From Ruminococcaceae bacterium UBA2854 (GTDB lineage: Bacteria > Bacillota > Clostridia > Oscillospirales > Acutalibacteraceae), in assembly GCA_002350765.1 (NCBI GenBank), contig DEFK01000033.1:1-44584 (forward strand): a stretch of 44,584 nt of DNA, written 5' to 3'. The notes under the pieces are model-generated. The model saw only the letters and a program-made list of their open reading frames with translations. It was not told the DNA's origin and did no database searches. Below, one piece after another: positions 24,844-31,690 of this stretch. A program made the translations under genes and the position numbers. Each line of letters opens with the position of its first letter. Position 1 is the first letter of the stretch.

Positions 24844-25878
24844 ATGAATACATTATTACTGAAAGATAATGAAAACGATATAAAAACCGCGGGAAAGATT
24901 CTTGCGGACGGCGGACTTGTAGCGATACCTACGGAAACGGTCTACGGCTTAGCGGCTAACGCCCTTGACGGCGAGGCTGTGAGCAAAATTTTTAAAGCCA
25001 AAGGCCGTCCTATGGATAACCCGCTGATAGTTCATATAGCCGATTTCGGCGATATAGAGAAGTTCTCGCTTGTATCAAGAATCCCCGAAAAGGCGAAAAT
25101 GCTCGCCGATAAATTCTGGAGCGGGCCGCTTACGATTATTATGCCAAAGGGTAAAGCCATACCCGATGAGGTCAGCGCGGGGCTCGACACCGTCGCGGTA
25201 AGATTCCCCTCGCATAAAACCGCCCAGGCTGTTATTAAAGCCGCGGGATGTCCTTTAGCGGCTCCGTCGGCGAATATCTCGGGTTCTCCTAGTCCGACGA
25301 GCGCTAACCACGTTCTTTCAGATATGGACGGAAAAATTGACGCTGTGCTCGACGGCGGCGAGTGTTCGGTAGGCGTTGAAAGTACGGTCATTACTCTTGT
25401 TCCCGAAAAGCCGAGACTGCTTCGACCCGGCGGAATAACCGTAGAGGAAATCGAGGACGTGATAGGGGAGATTGATGTTGACGACGCTGTTTTAAATCAG
25501 CTTAAAGCGGGCGAAAAGGCGTCCTCCCCCGGTATGAAATACAAACATTATTCGCCTAAGGCGAGGGTGATCCTCGTTACGGCTGACGATAAGAGCTTTA
25601 TAGAATTTGTAAACAGTAAAAAGAACGAAGCTGTCGCCGCGCTTTGCTATGACGGCGACGAGGAGCTTATCGGCGTAAAAAGCTATCCTCTCGGTAAGAA
25701 GGATGACTACGACGCCCAGGCTCGCTTGCTTTTTAAACAGCTTCGTGAGATTGATAAAAATCCCGTGATAAAAACTGTGTACGCGCGATGTCCCAAGCCT
25801 GACGGTGTGGGAATGGCGGTATATAACCGTCTTGTACGCGCGGCGGGATTTGAGGTGATTAACCTTGAGAAAATATAA
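24844..25878 (+). CDS. threonylcarbamoyl-AMP synthase (Sua5 type)
   Basis: 344 residues: a YrdC domain (about 10-195) plus a Sua5 C-terminal domain (about 215-344). It makes threonylcarbamoyl-AMP for the t6A modification of tRNA. Motifs include I-P-T-E-T-V-Y-G-L-A near residue 30, K-G-R-P-x-x-N-P-L, A-P-S-A-N-I-S-G-S-P-S-P-T and the linker S-P-G-M-K-Y-K-H-Y-S-P-K. The ATG at 24844 is preferred over a TTG three bases earlier. It is in an operon with prfA and coaE. Confidence 0.94.
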   Translation: MNTLLLKDNENDIKTAGKILADGGLVAIPTETVYGLAANALDGEAVSKIFKAKGRPMDNPLIVHIADFGDIEKFSLVSRIPEKAKMLADKFWSGPLTIIMPKGKAIPDEVSAGLDTVAVRFPSHKTAQAVIKAAGCPLAAPSANISGSPSPTSANHVLSDMDGKIDAVLDGGECSVGVESTVITLVPEKPRLLRPGGITVEEIEDVIGEIDVDDAVLNQLKAGEKASSPGMKYKHYSPKARVILVTADDKSFIEFVNSKKNEAVAALCYDGDEELIGVKSYPLGKKDDYDAQARLLFKQLREIDKNPVIKTVYARCPKPDGVGMAVYNRLVRAAGFEVINLEKI

Positions 25879-26455
25879 GCTTGTAGGACTTACGGGCAGA
25901 ACGGGCTCTGGTAAGAGCGCGGCTCGTGAGGTTTTTAAAAATAACGGCTATGAAATTATCGACGCCGACGCGCTCGCGCGTGAGGTAATCGGCGATAAAA
26001 TACTGCAAAGCGATATCGCCGCGTACTTTGGCGCCGACTTGTTAAATAACGGCGCTGTAGACCGTAAGAAGCTCTCCAAAAGAGCGTTCAAGGACAGCGA
26101 AAGCGTTAAAACGCTTAACGCGGTTTTTCACCCGAGGATAACCCATTTGTTTATAGAAAAGCTTAACGCCTTCGCTCGAAGCGGCGCTGATAAGATTCTG
26201 TTCGACGCTCCCCAGCTTTTTGAGGCGAAGCTTGATATAATCTGCGATATAACCTTAGCATTTATATCCGAGGACGAAAAGCGGATTAAAAGGATAACCG
26301 AGCGTGACGGTATAACCGAGGAAATGGCAAAAAGCCGCCTGGAAATCCAGTTACCCGACAGCTTCTTTATTGAAAACTGCGATTATTATATAGAAAACAA
26401 TTCAACGGTTGAAAAACTGCAATCCGATTTAGAGGAGCTTATCTCCCGTATTTGA
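25865..26455 (+). CDS. coaE: dephospho-CoA kinase
   Basis: 196 residues. It catalyses the last step of coenzyme A synthesis. P-loop G-R-T-G-S-G-K-S at 11-18, then D-A-D-A-L-A-R-E-V and F-D-A-P-Q-L-F-E, the usual substrate and lid motifs. It starts with TTG at 25865, supported by GAGGTGAT six bases upstream inside the sua5 gene, and overlaps it by 14 bases. The next gene starts right after, with its ribosome binding site spanning the coaE stop. Confidence 0.93.
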   Translation: MRKYKLVGLTGRTGSGKSAAREVFKNNGYEIIDADALAREVIGDKILQSDIAAYFGADLLNNGAVDRKKLSKRAFKDSESVKTLNAVFHPRITHLFIEKLNAFARSGADKILFDAPQLFEAKLDIICDITLAFISEDEKRIKRITERDGITEEMAKSRLEIQLPDSFFIENCDYYIENNSTVEKLQSDLEELISRI

Positions 26456-26463
26456 GGTGCATT

Positions 26464-27066
26464 TTGGCAAAAGGCAGAAGATATAAGCGGAAATCCCACC
26501 GCCTGAGAAATTTTATACTTTTTCTGTTATTTATCGCTGTTATAGGCGGCGGTATACTGTTTCTGTCGGGTAATTTACATAAAGCCGATAATATGCTGAA
26601 AAAAAGTGTATATCCTATTAAGTACAGCGAGTATGTTGATAAAGCCGCCGAGGACTACGGGCTCGACAGAGGGCTTATTTACGCGATGATACGTACCGAG
26701 TCAAAGTTCAACCCGAATTGCGAGAGCAGCGTCGGCGCTGTGGGATTGATGCAGATGATGCCCGAAAGCTTCAGGTGGGTGCAGAAGCTGAGAGGAACGT
26801 CGCTTGATGATGAACAGCTTAGCGACCCCGCCGTTAATATCGACTACGGGTGTTATTTATTGAAGTATTTTTTAAAGCATTACGGAAACGAGCGCTGCGC
26901 CATAGCGGCGTATAACGCGGGATTTGTTGTGACGGACTGGCTTAAAGACAGCCGCTACAGCTCGGACGGCAAGACGCTTAAAGAGATTCCGTATCCCGAA
27001 ACGGAAAAATATGTAAAGAAAGTAGAACATTCTAAAGATGTGTATAATGAACTGTATTTCAGCTAG
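26464..27066 (+). CDS. membrane-anchored lytic transglycosylase (SLT)
   Basis: 200 residues. A TTG at 26464 with GAGGTG four bases upstream fits best; an earlier TTG at 26452 would contain that site. The basic N-terminus and one transmembrane helix (about 15-38) anchor the SLT domain outside. Catalytic E79 is in M-I-R-T-E-S-K-F, followed by G-A-V-G-L-M-Q-M-M-P and A-A-Y-N-A-G. It should cleave glycan strands to 1,6-anhydro products. It is the last gene of the prfA operon. Confidence 0.9.
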   Translation: MAKGRRYKRKSHRLRNFILFLLFIAVIGGGILFLSGNLHKADNMLKKSVYPIKYSEYVDKAAEDYGLDRGLIYAMIRTESKFNPNCESSVGAVGLMQMMPESFRWVQKLRGTSLDDEQLSDPAVNIDYGCYLLKYFLKHYGNERCAIAAYNAGFVVTDWLKDSRYSSDGKTLKEIPYPETEKYVKKVEHSKDVYNELYFS

Positions 27067-27087
27067 AATTTAAACGGAGGTAAAATT

Positions 27088-28491
27088 ATGGCAGATAAAA
27101 AAGTAAAGGATATAAAGGAAGAGCTGTTTATGCCCGCTAAAAAGGGTATAGCGACAATTTCCGAGGACGAGATTAAAAAGGCTGACGAGTTCTGCGTTGG
27201 ATATAAGGAGTTTCTCGACAACTCTCCCGTAGAGCGCGAGGCTGTGGTTTATTCGCGTAAGCTTGCCGAGGAAAACGGCTTTGCGGAATTTGAGCAGGAT
27301 AAGGAATATAAGGCGGGGGATAAGGTGTATTTTATCAACCGCGATAAGGCTATAGCCTTAGCCGTTATCGGTAAAAACGGTACCAAAAACGGCGTTAAGC
27401 TTTCTATCGCTCATATCGACTCCCCGAGAGTGGATTTAAAGCCCAACCCGCTCTACGAGGACAACAACCTCGCGTACTTTAAAACTCACTATTACGGCGG
27501 TATTAAAAAGTACCAGTGGACTGTAATGCCCTTAGCCTTACACGGAACGGTGGTTAAGCTCGACGGCTCCAAGGTCGATATTAAGGTCGGCGTTGACGAG
27601 GCTGAGCCCTGCTTCTGTATTACCGATTTACTCCCGCATCTCGCGCGCGAGCAGGCTCAGAAGAAGCTCGCTCAGGCGATAGAGGGCGAGAACTTAAATG
27701 TGCTAATCGGCTCACGCCCGCTTTCCTGCGATGACGACGAGAGCGATTTGGTAAAGCTAAACGTTATGAAGATTTTAAACGATAAATACGGTATCCGCGA
27801 GGGCGATTTCCTGTCGGCTGAGCTGTGCCTTGTACCCGCCCAGAAAAGCCGCGACGTCGGCTTTGACCGCGGTTTGATCGGCGGTTACGGTCACGACGAC
27901 AAGGTCTGCGCTTATCCCGCGTTAATGGCGGCGATTGACTGCGATATCCCCGAAAGCACCTGTATAACCTACCTTACCGATAAGGAGGAAACAGGCTCCG
28001 ACGGCAATACGGGTATGCAGAGCGACTTTTTAAGATACTTTATTTATGACTTGGCTAAAGCCGAGGGCGAGGAGGGCTATAGAGTTCTCTCCAAGAGCAA
28101 GTGTCTCTCCGCTGACGTTAACGCGGCGTTCGACCCGATTTACGCGAGCGCTTACGAGGCGAAAAACTCGAGCTATATTAACCAGGGCGTAATTATTTCC
28201 AAGTATACGGGCCACGGCGGTAAGTACGATACCTCCGACGCTTCCGCGGAGTATATGGGCGAAATCCGTTCTATGCTCGAGGAGAATAAGATTATGTGGC
28301 AGGTAGGCGAATTAGGCAAGGTCGATATCGGCGGCGGCGGTACTATCGCGAAATACGTTGCTAATATGAACGTTGACGTTGTTGATTTAGGCGTTCCCGT
28401 GCTCTCAATGCACGCTCCGTTCGAGCTTGTCAGCAAGGTTGACGTATACGAAGCATACCGCGCTTTTCTTTCTTTTTTCAATAAACCTTAA
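27088..28491 (+). CDS. M18 family aminopeptidase
   Basis: 467 residues, GGAGG before ATG. M18 metalloaminopeptidases are cytosolic, form dodecamers and remove N-terminal acidic or other residues with two zinc ions. H109 in A-H-I-D-S-P-R is a metal ligand; D-K-E-E-T-G-S-D-G carries the bridging or general-base acidic residues; the late S-M-H-A-P-F-E contains the last His ligand. The length is typical of bacterial M18 enzymes. It ends 65 bases before tRNA-Arg, with no strong terminator in between. Confidence 0.93.
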   Translation: MADKKVKDIKEELFMPAKKGIATISEDEIKKADEFCVGYKEFLDNSPVEREAVVYSRKLAEENGFAEFEQDKEYKAGDKVYFINRDKAIALAVIGKNGTKNGVKLSIAHIDSPRVDLKPNPLYEDNNLAYFKTHYYGGIKKYQWTVMPLALHGTVVKLDGSKVDIKVGVDEAEPCFCITDLLPHLAREQAQKKLAQAIEGENLNVLIGSRPLSCDDDESDLVKLNVMKILNDKYGIREGDFLSAELCLVPAQKSRDVGFDRGLIGGYGHDDKVCAYPALMAAIDCDIPESTCITYLTDKEETGSDGNTGMQSDFLRYFIYDLAKAEGEEGYRVLSKSKCLSADVNAAFDPIYASAYEAKNSSYINQGVIISKYTGHGGKYDTSDASAEYMGEIRSMLEENKIMWQVGELGKVDIGGGGTIAKYVANMNVDVVDLGVPVLSMHAPFELVSKVDVYEAYRAFLSFFNKP

Positions 28492-28498
28492 AAAACAC

Positions 28499-28527
28499 TT
28501 GCATTTTTTTTGATAAAGTGTTATTAT
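28499..28527 (+). promoter_or_regulatory. promoter of tRNA-Arg
   Basis: TTGCAT (28499-28504), a 17-base spacer and TATTAT (28522-28527). Confidence 0.6.
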
Positions 28528-28556
28528 ATACGGGCGGAAAAAATTCCGCTCAAAAT

Positions 28557-28633
28557 GCGCCGGTAGCTCAGCTGGATAGAGTGCGCGGCTACGAACCGCG
28601 AGATCGGGGGTTCGAGTCCCTTCCGGCGTGCCA
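28557..28633 (+). tRNA. tRNA-Arg(ACG)
   Basis: 77 bases with encoded CCA. The acceptor arms GCGCCGG and CCGGCGT pair (G-U first pair), the anticodon loop is CTACGAA with ACG, and the T-loop is TTCGAGT. Partial copies of its 3' end recur downstream. Confidence 0.97.
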
Positions 28634-28690
28634 AAAAAAGTAACGAGTCCATTGGACTCGTTATTTTTTTTGGCACGCCGATAAGAAGGG
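28631..28690 (+). repeat. post-tRNA repeat, copy 1a (includes terminator)
   Basis: It contains the hairpin TAACGAGTCCA / TGGACTCGTTA (28641-28663) with a T-run that ends tRNA-Arg, then GGCACGCCG. Nearly identical to 30619-30678. Confidence 0.8.
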
Positions 28691-29045
28691 ACTCGAAAGG
28701 CCGTTAAGAAAACAGTCCAGTGGACTGTTTTTAGGCCGTTGCGTTGCAGAAACCTTTCCCAAAAACGTGGACACAAGGTTCGAGATTGAAGTTCTATCAT
28801 AGATGATGGTACTTCCGGCGTGCCACAGCGAAGCTGAATTAGCCGATAGGAAGGGGTACGGCAGTCGCCCAGCCCCCCCTCAATCCCCTTATCAGGGGGC
28901 AGAAACTCGAAGCCGAGCGTTAAAAAAACGTTCCAGGGGAACGTTTTTAGCGAGGAGCGTTGCAGAACCTATAGCTATGCCTAACAAAGCAAGGTTCGAG
29001 ATGTAAGGCTTTTGAAAGATGAAACGAACTTGTAGCGCGCCACTT
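28671..29045. repeat. two diverged tandem units derived from a tRNA-adjacent element
   Basis: Unit X (28671-28825) and unit Y (about 28842-29045) share order: GAAGGG, ACTCGAA, a GCGTTAA-type stretch, a T/A-flanked hairpin, GCGTTGCAGAA, CAAGGTTCGAGAT. The hairpins are AAAACAGTCCA/TGGACTGTTTT (28709-28731) and AAAAACGTTCC/GGAACGTTTTT (28924-28948). Unit X is bounded by copies of the tRNA 3' end: an inverted one at 28671-28697 and a direct one at 28813-28825. No gene is seen. Confidence 0.6.
28849..28913 (+). repeat. post-tRNA repeat, copy 2a
   Basis: Matches 30671-30734 nearly base for base (GAAGGGGTACGGCAGTCGCC ... CAGGGGGCAGAAACTCGAAG). Copies 2a and 2b flank the HTH gene as direct repeats. 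Confidence 0.8.
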
Positions 29046-29280
29046 CCAATATATCACACCCATCCGGGTGCCTGTTGTTTTATGCGCTGCAAGGGACTCG
29101 AAGCCAATCTCGCCAAAATATAGTCGTTGCGCGTCGCGGATAAAACCGCTCCTTCAACTCCTTATTTTGCCGAGCGCTTTTGCTCCCTTCATCCGCCACA
29201 GGCGGCGGTCGCAACGCTACCGCAAAATGTTAAAATCTAAACAAATAGAGATGTTAGAATGAAATCAATTATATATCGCA
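29046..29280. other. non-coding, diverged remnant sequence
   Basis: The minus strand carries CTTCGAGTCCCTTGCAGCGC, a tRNA T-arm-like phrase (29082-29101), and then GC-rich sequence unlike the AT-rich gene that follows. Reading frames here are short and unsupported. Confidence 0.4.
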
Positions 29281-29299
29281 AGTGTTGCTTGACAGGCGC

Positions 29300-29341
29300 A
29301 AGTAAAATATTCTTTACTTTTTGTGGGGTGTTAATTATAAT
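29300..29341 (+). promoter_or_regulatory. promoter and operator-like dyad of the HTH gene
   Basis: TTTACT (29313-29318), a 17-base spacer and TATAAT (29336-29341). A perfect dyad AAGTAAA (29300-29306) / TTTACTT (29313-29319) overlaps the -35, a plausible self-regulation site. Confidence 0.55.
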
Positions 29342-29372
29342 TAGCTTATGAATTAAGAGGAGGGAAGACATA

Positions 29373-30365
29373 ATGACAGTTGGCGAAAGGATAAAAACTT
29401 ACAGGAAAGCCGGCAATATGTCTCAGGAGCAATTAGCTGAAAAAATGATGGTTAGCAGGCAAACAATAAGTCTTTGGGAGAAAAATCAAACGTATCCTAC
29501 CATTGAAAATTTAATAAGATTAAAGGATGTTTTTGGAGTAAGTGTTGATGATCTATTAGGAGAAAAAAGAAATGAAGATACGAATGAGGAATGTTTAGAA
29601 ACACTCAAGTTTAATTATTCTCCGGAGGAGTTTAAAAGAATAATAAATCTATCAAGCCGAAGTAGTTTGTTAAGAGATATAGCGGCTATTGTATTATTAA
29701 CTCTTTTAATTATACTGGTAATCATAACAAAGGCAAACGAAGTTATTAAAGGCATTGCAGTATTAGCTATTGCTTGTATACTAATTGCCTGCATTAAGTA
29801 CTTGGTTGATTTGAATATAACAAAAAGAAGAGCGGAGGAAAGAATTTCCTCAAATACATTTGAGTATAGAATATACAAGGATTATATGCTTCTCAATATA
29901 TTAAAAAATAATGAAATTCATCTTAGTAAAAGAATTGCTTATAAGACAATATCAAATGTTAAAGATTTAGGGGATTATATTATTTTTGTTTATGAAGGTC
30001 AGCTGTATGTTATAAGAAAATCTCAGTTACAAGATTCTTCGGTTTTAAAAAGTGTCTTTCTTTTTGCTCCGGTTGAACGCGTTAATTCGACAAAGTATAA
30101 AACAATCTCAATACTATTTGTGATTTTATCAATAACATCCTTTTTTGTCGGATTAATGGTGTGTATCATGAATGTATCGCCAAGTTCAAAACTTGACAAT
30201 AATATGTGGATGATGTTGTTGTTTTTACCTGTGCCGATAGGCTCATTTGTATATGGACTGTTTCTGAAAGCGAAGGGATATAAATACATGAAGAATATAG
30301 TTGTTGGTTTGGTTATATCATTTTTAATTATGTTGTGCTCAACCTCTGTTATACAAGTTGGATGA
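29373..30365 (+). CDS. XRE-family HTH regulator with membrane YcxB-like domain
   Basis: 330 residues, AGGAGGG before ATG. The Cro/C1-type helix-turn-helix spans about 3-58 (M-S-Q-E-Q-L-A-E-K-M-M-V-S-R-Q-T-I-S-L-W-E). A membrane hairpin at about 105-150 precedes a soluble stretch (about 160-225, F-E-Y-R-I-Y-K-D ... V-I-R-K-S-Q-L) that resembles the YcxB-like fold. Two more transmembrane pairs follow (about 243-330). It is a membrane-tethered regulator, perhaps sensing envelope stress; the target is unknown. Composition is strikingly AT-rich (AAA, ATA, TTA codons) beside neighbours that favour GCG, CTC and GGC, and the gene lies between direct repeats, so recent acquisition is likely. Confidence 0.8.
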   Translation: MTVGERIKTYRKAGNMSQEQLAEKMMVSRQTISLWEKNQTYPTIENLIRLKDVFGVSVDDLLGEKRNEDTNEECLETLKFNYSPEEFKRIINLSSRSSLLRDIAAIVLLTLLIILVIITKANEVIKGIAVLAIACILIACIKYLVDLNITKRRAEERISSNTFEYRIYKDYMLLNILKNNEIHLSKRIAYKTISNVKDLGDYIIFVYEGQLYVIRKSQLQDSSVLKSVFLFAPVERVNSTKYKTISILFVILSITSFFVGLMVCIMNVSPSSKLDNNMWMMLLFLPVPIGSFVYGLFLKAKGYKYMKNIVVGLVISFLIMLCSTSVIQVG

Positions 30366-30618
30366 CTGATATAATATAGCATTTTACGAGTGTTTTCAAC
30401 GCGAAAAAAATGGAAGCAGTTGAATCAAATGTACAGAAATTTACAGGTAAATAAACAGAACGACTGTAAAAATATGGATTGCTTAAATGTGGCGTATCAA
30501 GAATTGTTATACAAAAACTCCCGCGTATTTTAAAATCGGTTCAAATTTTACCGCGGGCAAGTTGCGAGAGCCTTACTCATCGACCGCATAATATTTCGTA
30601 TCAAAATTGCGGTACAAA
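30366..30618. other. non-coding stretch after the HTH gene
   Basis: AT-rich sequence grading into mixed composition near 30530. I see no gene, RNA or clear terminator here. Confidence 0.4.
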
Positions 30619-30734
30619 CCCAAAAAAATAACGAGTCCAATGGACTCGTTATTTTTTGGCACGCCGAAAAGAAGGGGTACGGCAGTCGCCCAGACCCCCT
30701 CAATCCCCCTATCAGGGGGCAGAAACTCGAAGCC
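30619..30734 (+). repeat. post-tRNA repeat, copies 1b and 2b joined
   Basis: 30619-30678 matches 28631-28690, including hairpin TAACGAGTCCA/TGGACTCGTTA, and 30671-30734 matches 28849-28913. In this copy the two parts are directly adjacent, whereas near the tRNA unit X lies between them. Confidence 0.8.
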
Positions 30735-30860
30735 AAGACCTTTAAAAACCTCGCTAAAGGAAAGAACTATACAGTAAGATTCAGAGTTATAAAGAAACTC
30801 AGCAATAAGACTTACAAGAGCAAATTGTCAGGGGAAAAGAGGATACGATTGTTTGAATAA
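30735..30860 (+). pseudogene. fibronectin type III gene remnant
   Basis: An open stretch of 41 codons ending in TAA reads K-T-F-K-N-L-A-K-G-K-N-Y-T-V-R-F-R-V, then K-K-L-S-N-K-T-Y-K-S-K-L-S. This is the last two strands of a fibronectin III repeat (compare K-Y-K-V-K-V-K-R in the L,D-transpeptidase at 21555). It starts exactly where repeat 2b ends and has no start codon, so the rest of the gene was lost, probably at the repeat insertion. Confidence 0.65.
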
Positions 30861-30882
30861 GGGTTTATCCCTGAAAATATTA

Positions 30883-30924
30883 CCCTGTCAGCTCACGGCA
30901 GGGAATGAATAATATGTGAGCTGA
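30883..30924 (+). other. mutually exclusive hairpins before a 17-codon frame
   Basis: CCCTG (30883-30887) can pair with CAGGG (30899-30903), or TCAGCTCAC (30888-30896) with GTGAGCTGA (30916-30924); the two structures compete. A 17-codon frame (30941-30994) with upstream GAAAGGGA follows. It may be a terminator remnant of the broken fibronectin gene. Confidence 0.35.
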
Positions 30925-31080
30925 AAGGGAATGTGTTTATATGACAGAAAGCATTATAGTTGTAAACTTCAAGGCTAAATTCAAGAAGAAGTAATCCGCG
31001 GAATCATAAAAAGCATTAACTGAAAACGCCGTAACAGATGGATCTCCTCCGAAATTAAACAAAATGTTCCTTAGCCCATA

Positions 31081-31109
31081 TTGACATAGCGGTTATATAT
31101 TGATATAAT
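31081..31109 (+). promoter_or_regulatory. consensus SigA promoter of the DUF4234 gene
   Basis: TTGACA (31081-31086), exactly 17 bases, TATAAT (31104-31109): a full consensus match, so the gene is probably highly expressed. Confidence 0.85.
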
Positions 31110-31141
31110 AGCTGTGCCAAAAATTGAAAGGAGTTAATACT

Positions 31142-31489
31142 ATGGTTGAAAACAAGAATGTTGCGTTATGCATTGTACTTAGTATTGTTACCTGCGGTAT
31201 TTACGGAATCGTTTGGTTTATCTCTCTTAACGATGATGTTAATAGAGTTTCCAATGAACCTAACCCGACTTCGGGCGGAATAGCGTTCTTGTTAACGCTC
31301 GTAACATGCGGTATTTACGGTTTTTACTGGGCTTATAAACAGGGCGAAAAGCTTGACAGAGCAGAAAACAATAATTCAAGCAGTGGAGTTTTATATCTTG
31401 TTCTGACATTTTTCGGTCTCGGCATAGTTGCTTACGCACTTATGCAGGATAGACTTAATAAGAGCTTTTCTTCCACACAGCAGGGTTAA
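31142..31489 (+). CDS. DUF4234 domain membrane protein
   Basis: 115 residues; ATG 31142 follows AAAGGAG (31126-31132), which rules out the TTG at 31124. Three transmembrane segments (about 7-27, 45-65, 83-103). Two copies of the motif V-T-C-G-I-Y-G-(I/F), each ahead of an aromatic W, mark the DUF4234 family. The first is followed by W-F-I-S-L-N-D-D-V-N. Function is unknown. It has its own consensus promoter and a strong terminator. Confidence 0.85.
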   Translation: MVENKNVALCIVLSIVTCGIYGIVWFISLNDDVNRVSNEPNPTSGGIAFLLTLVTCGIYGFYWAYKQGEKLDRAENNNSSSGVLYLVLTFFGLGIVAYALMQDRLNKSFSSTQQG

Positions 31490-31510
31490 TAACAGAATGC
31501 TTTAAAAGAG

Positions 31511-31551
31511 TAAAGTCTGCGGTTTTTTTGACCGCAGACTTTATTTTTTTA
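31511..31551 (+). terminator. intrinsic terminator
   Basis: TAAAGTCTGCGGT (31511-31523) pairs perfectly with ACCGCAGACTTTA (31531-31543), followed by TTTTTTT. Confidence 0.92.
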
Positions 31552-31617
31552 TTATAAACAATGGCTTAGGTCGATTTTTGTGTAATAGGACGATTAAAAT
31601 TACAAATGATGTTTTGA

Positions 31618-31646
31618 TATTGTGAAATAATTTTTAGTGTAATATA
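31618..31646 (+). promoter_or_regulatory. promoter of the alpha-amylase gene
   Basis: TTGTGA (31618-31623), a 17-base spacer and TATAAT (31641-31646). Confidence 0.6.
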
Positions 31647-31690
31647 ATGGTAATAAATATACACATTTTTGTGTGAAAGGAAGTTTTGAA

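Noticed and set aside
28405..28800. Minus-strand frame reading G-T-P-E-G-T-R-T-P-D-L-A-V-R-S-R
   Set aside because: This is the well-known false translation of the antisense strand of a tRNA-Arg gene plus downstream repeats; it has no ribosome binding site and overlaps the aminopeptidase gene.
28803..29262. Two short rightward frames after tRNA-Arg
   Set aside because: They run through hairpin repeats and tRNA-derived fragments, lack Shine-Dalgarno sequences and show no family features.
30941..30994. 17-codon frame with upstream GAAAGGGA
   Set aside because: Too short and without a hydrophobic segment, promoter or family features; recorded only as part of a possible leader remnant.
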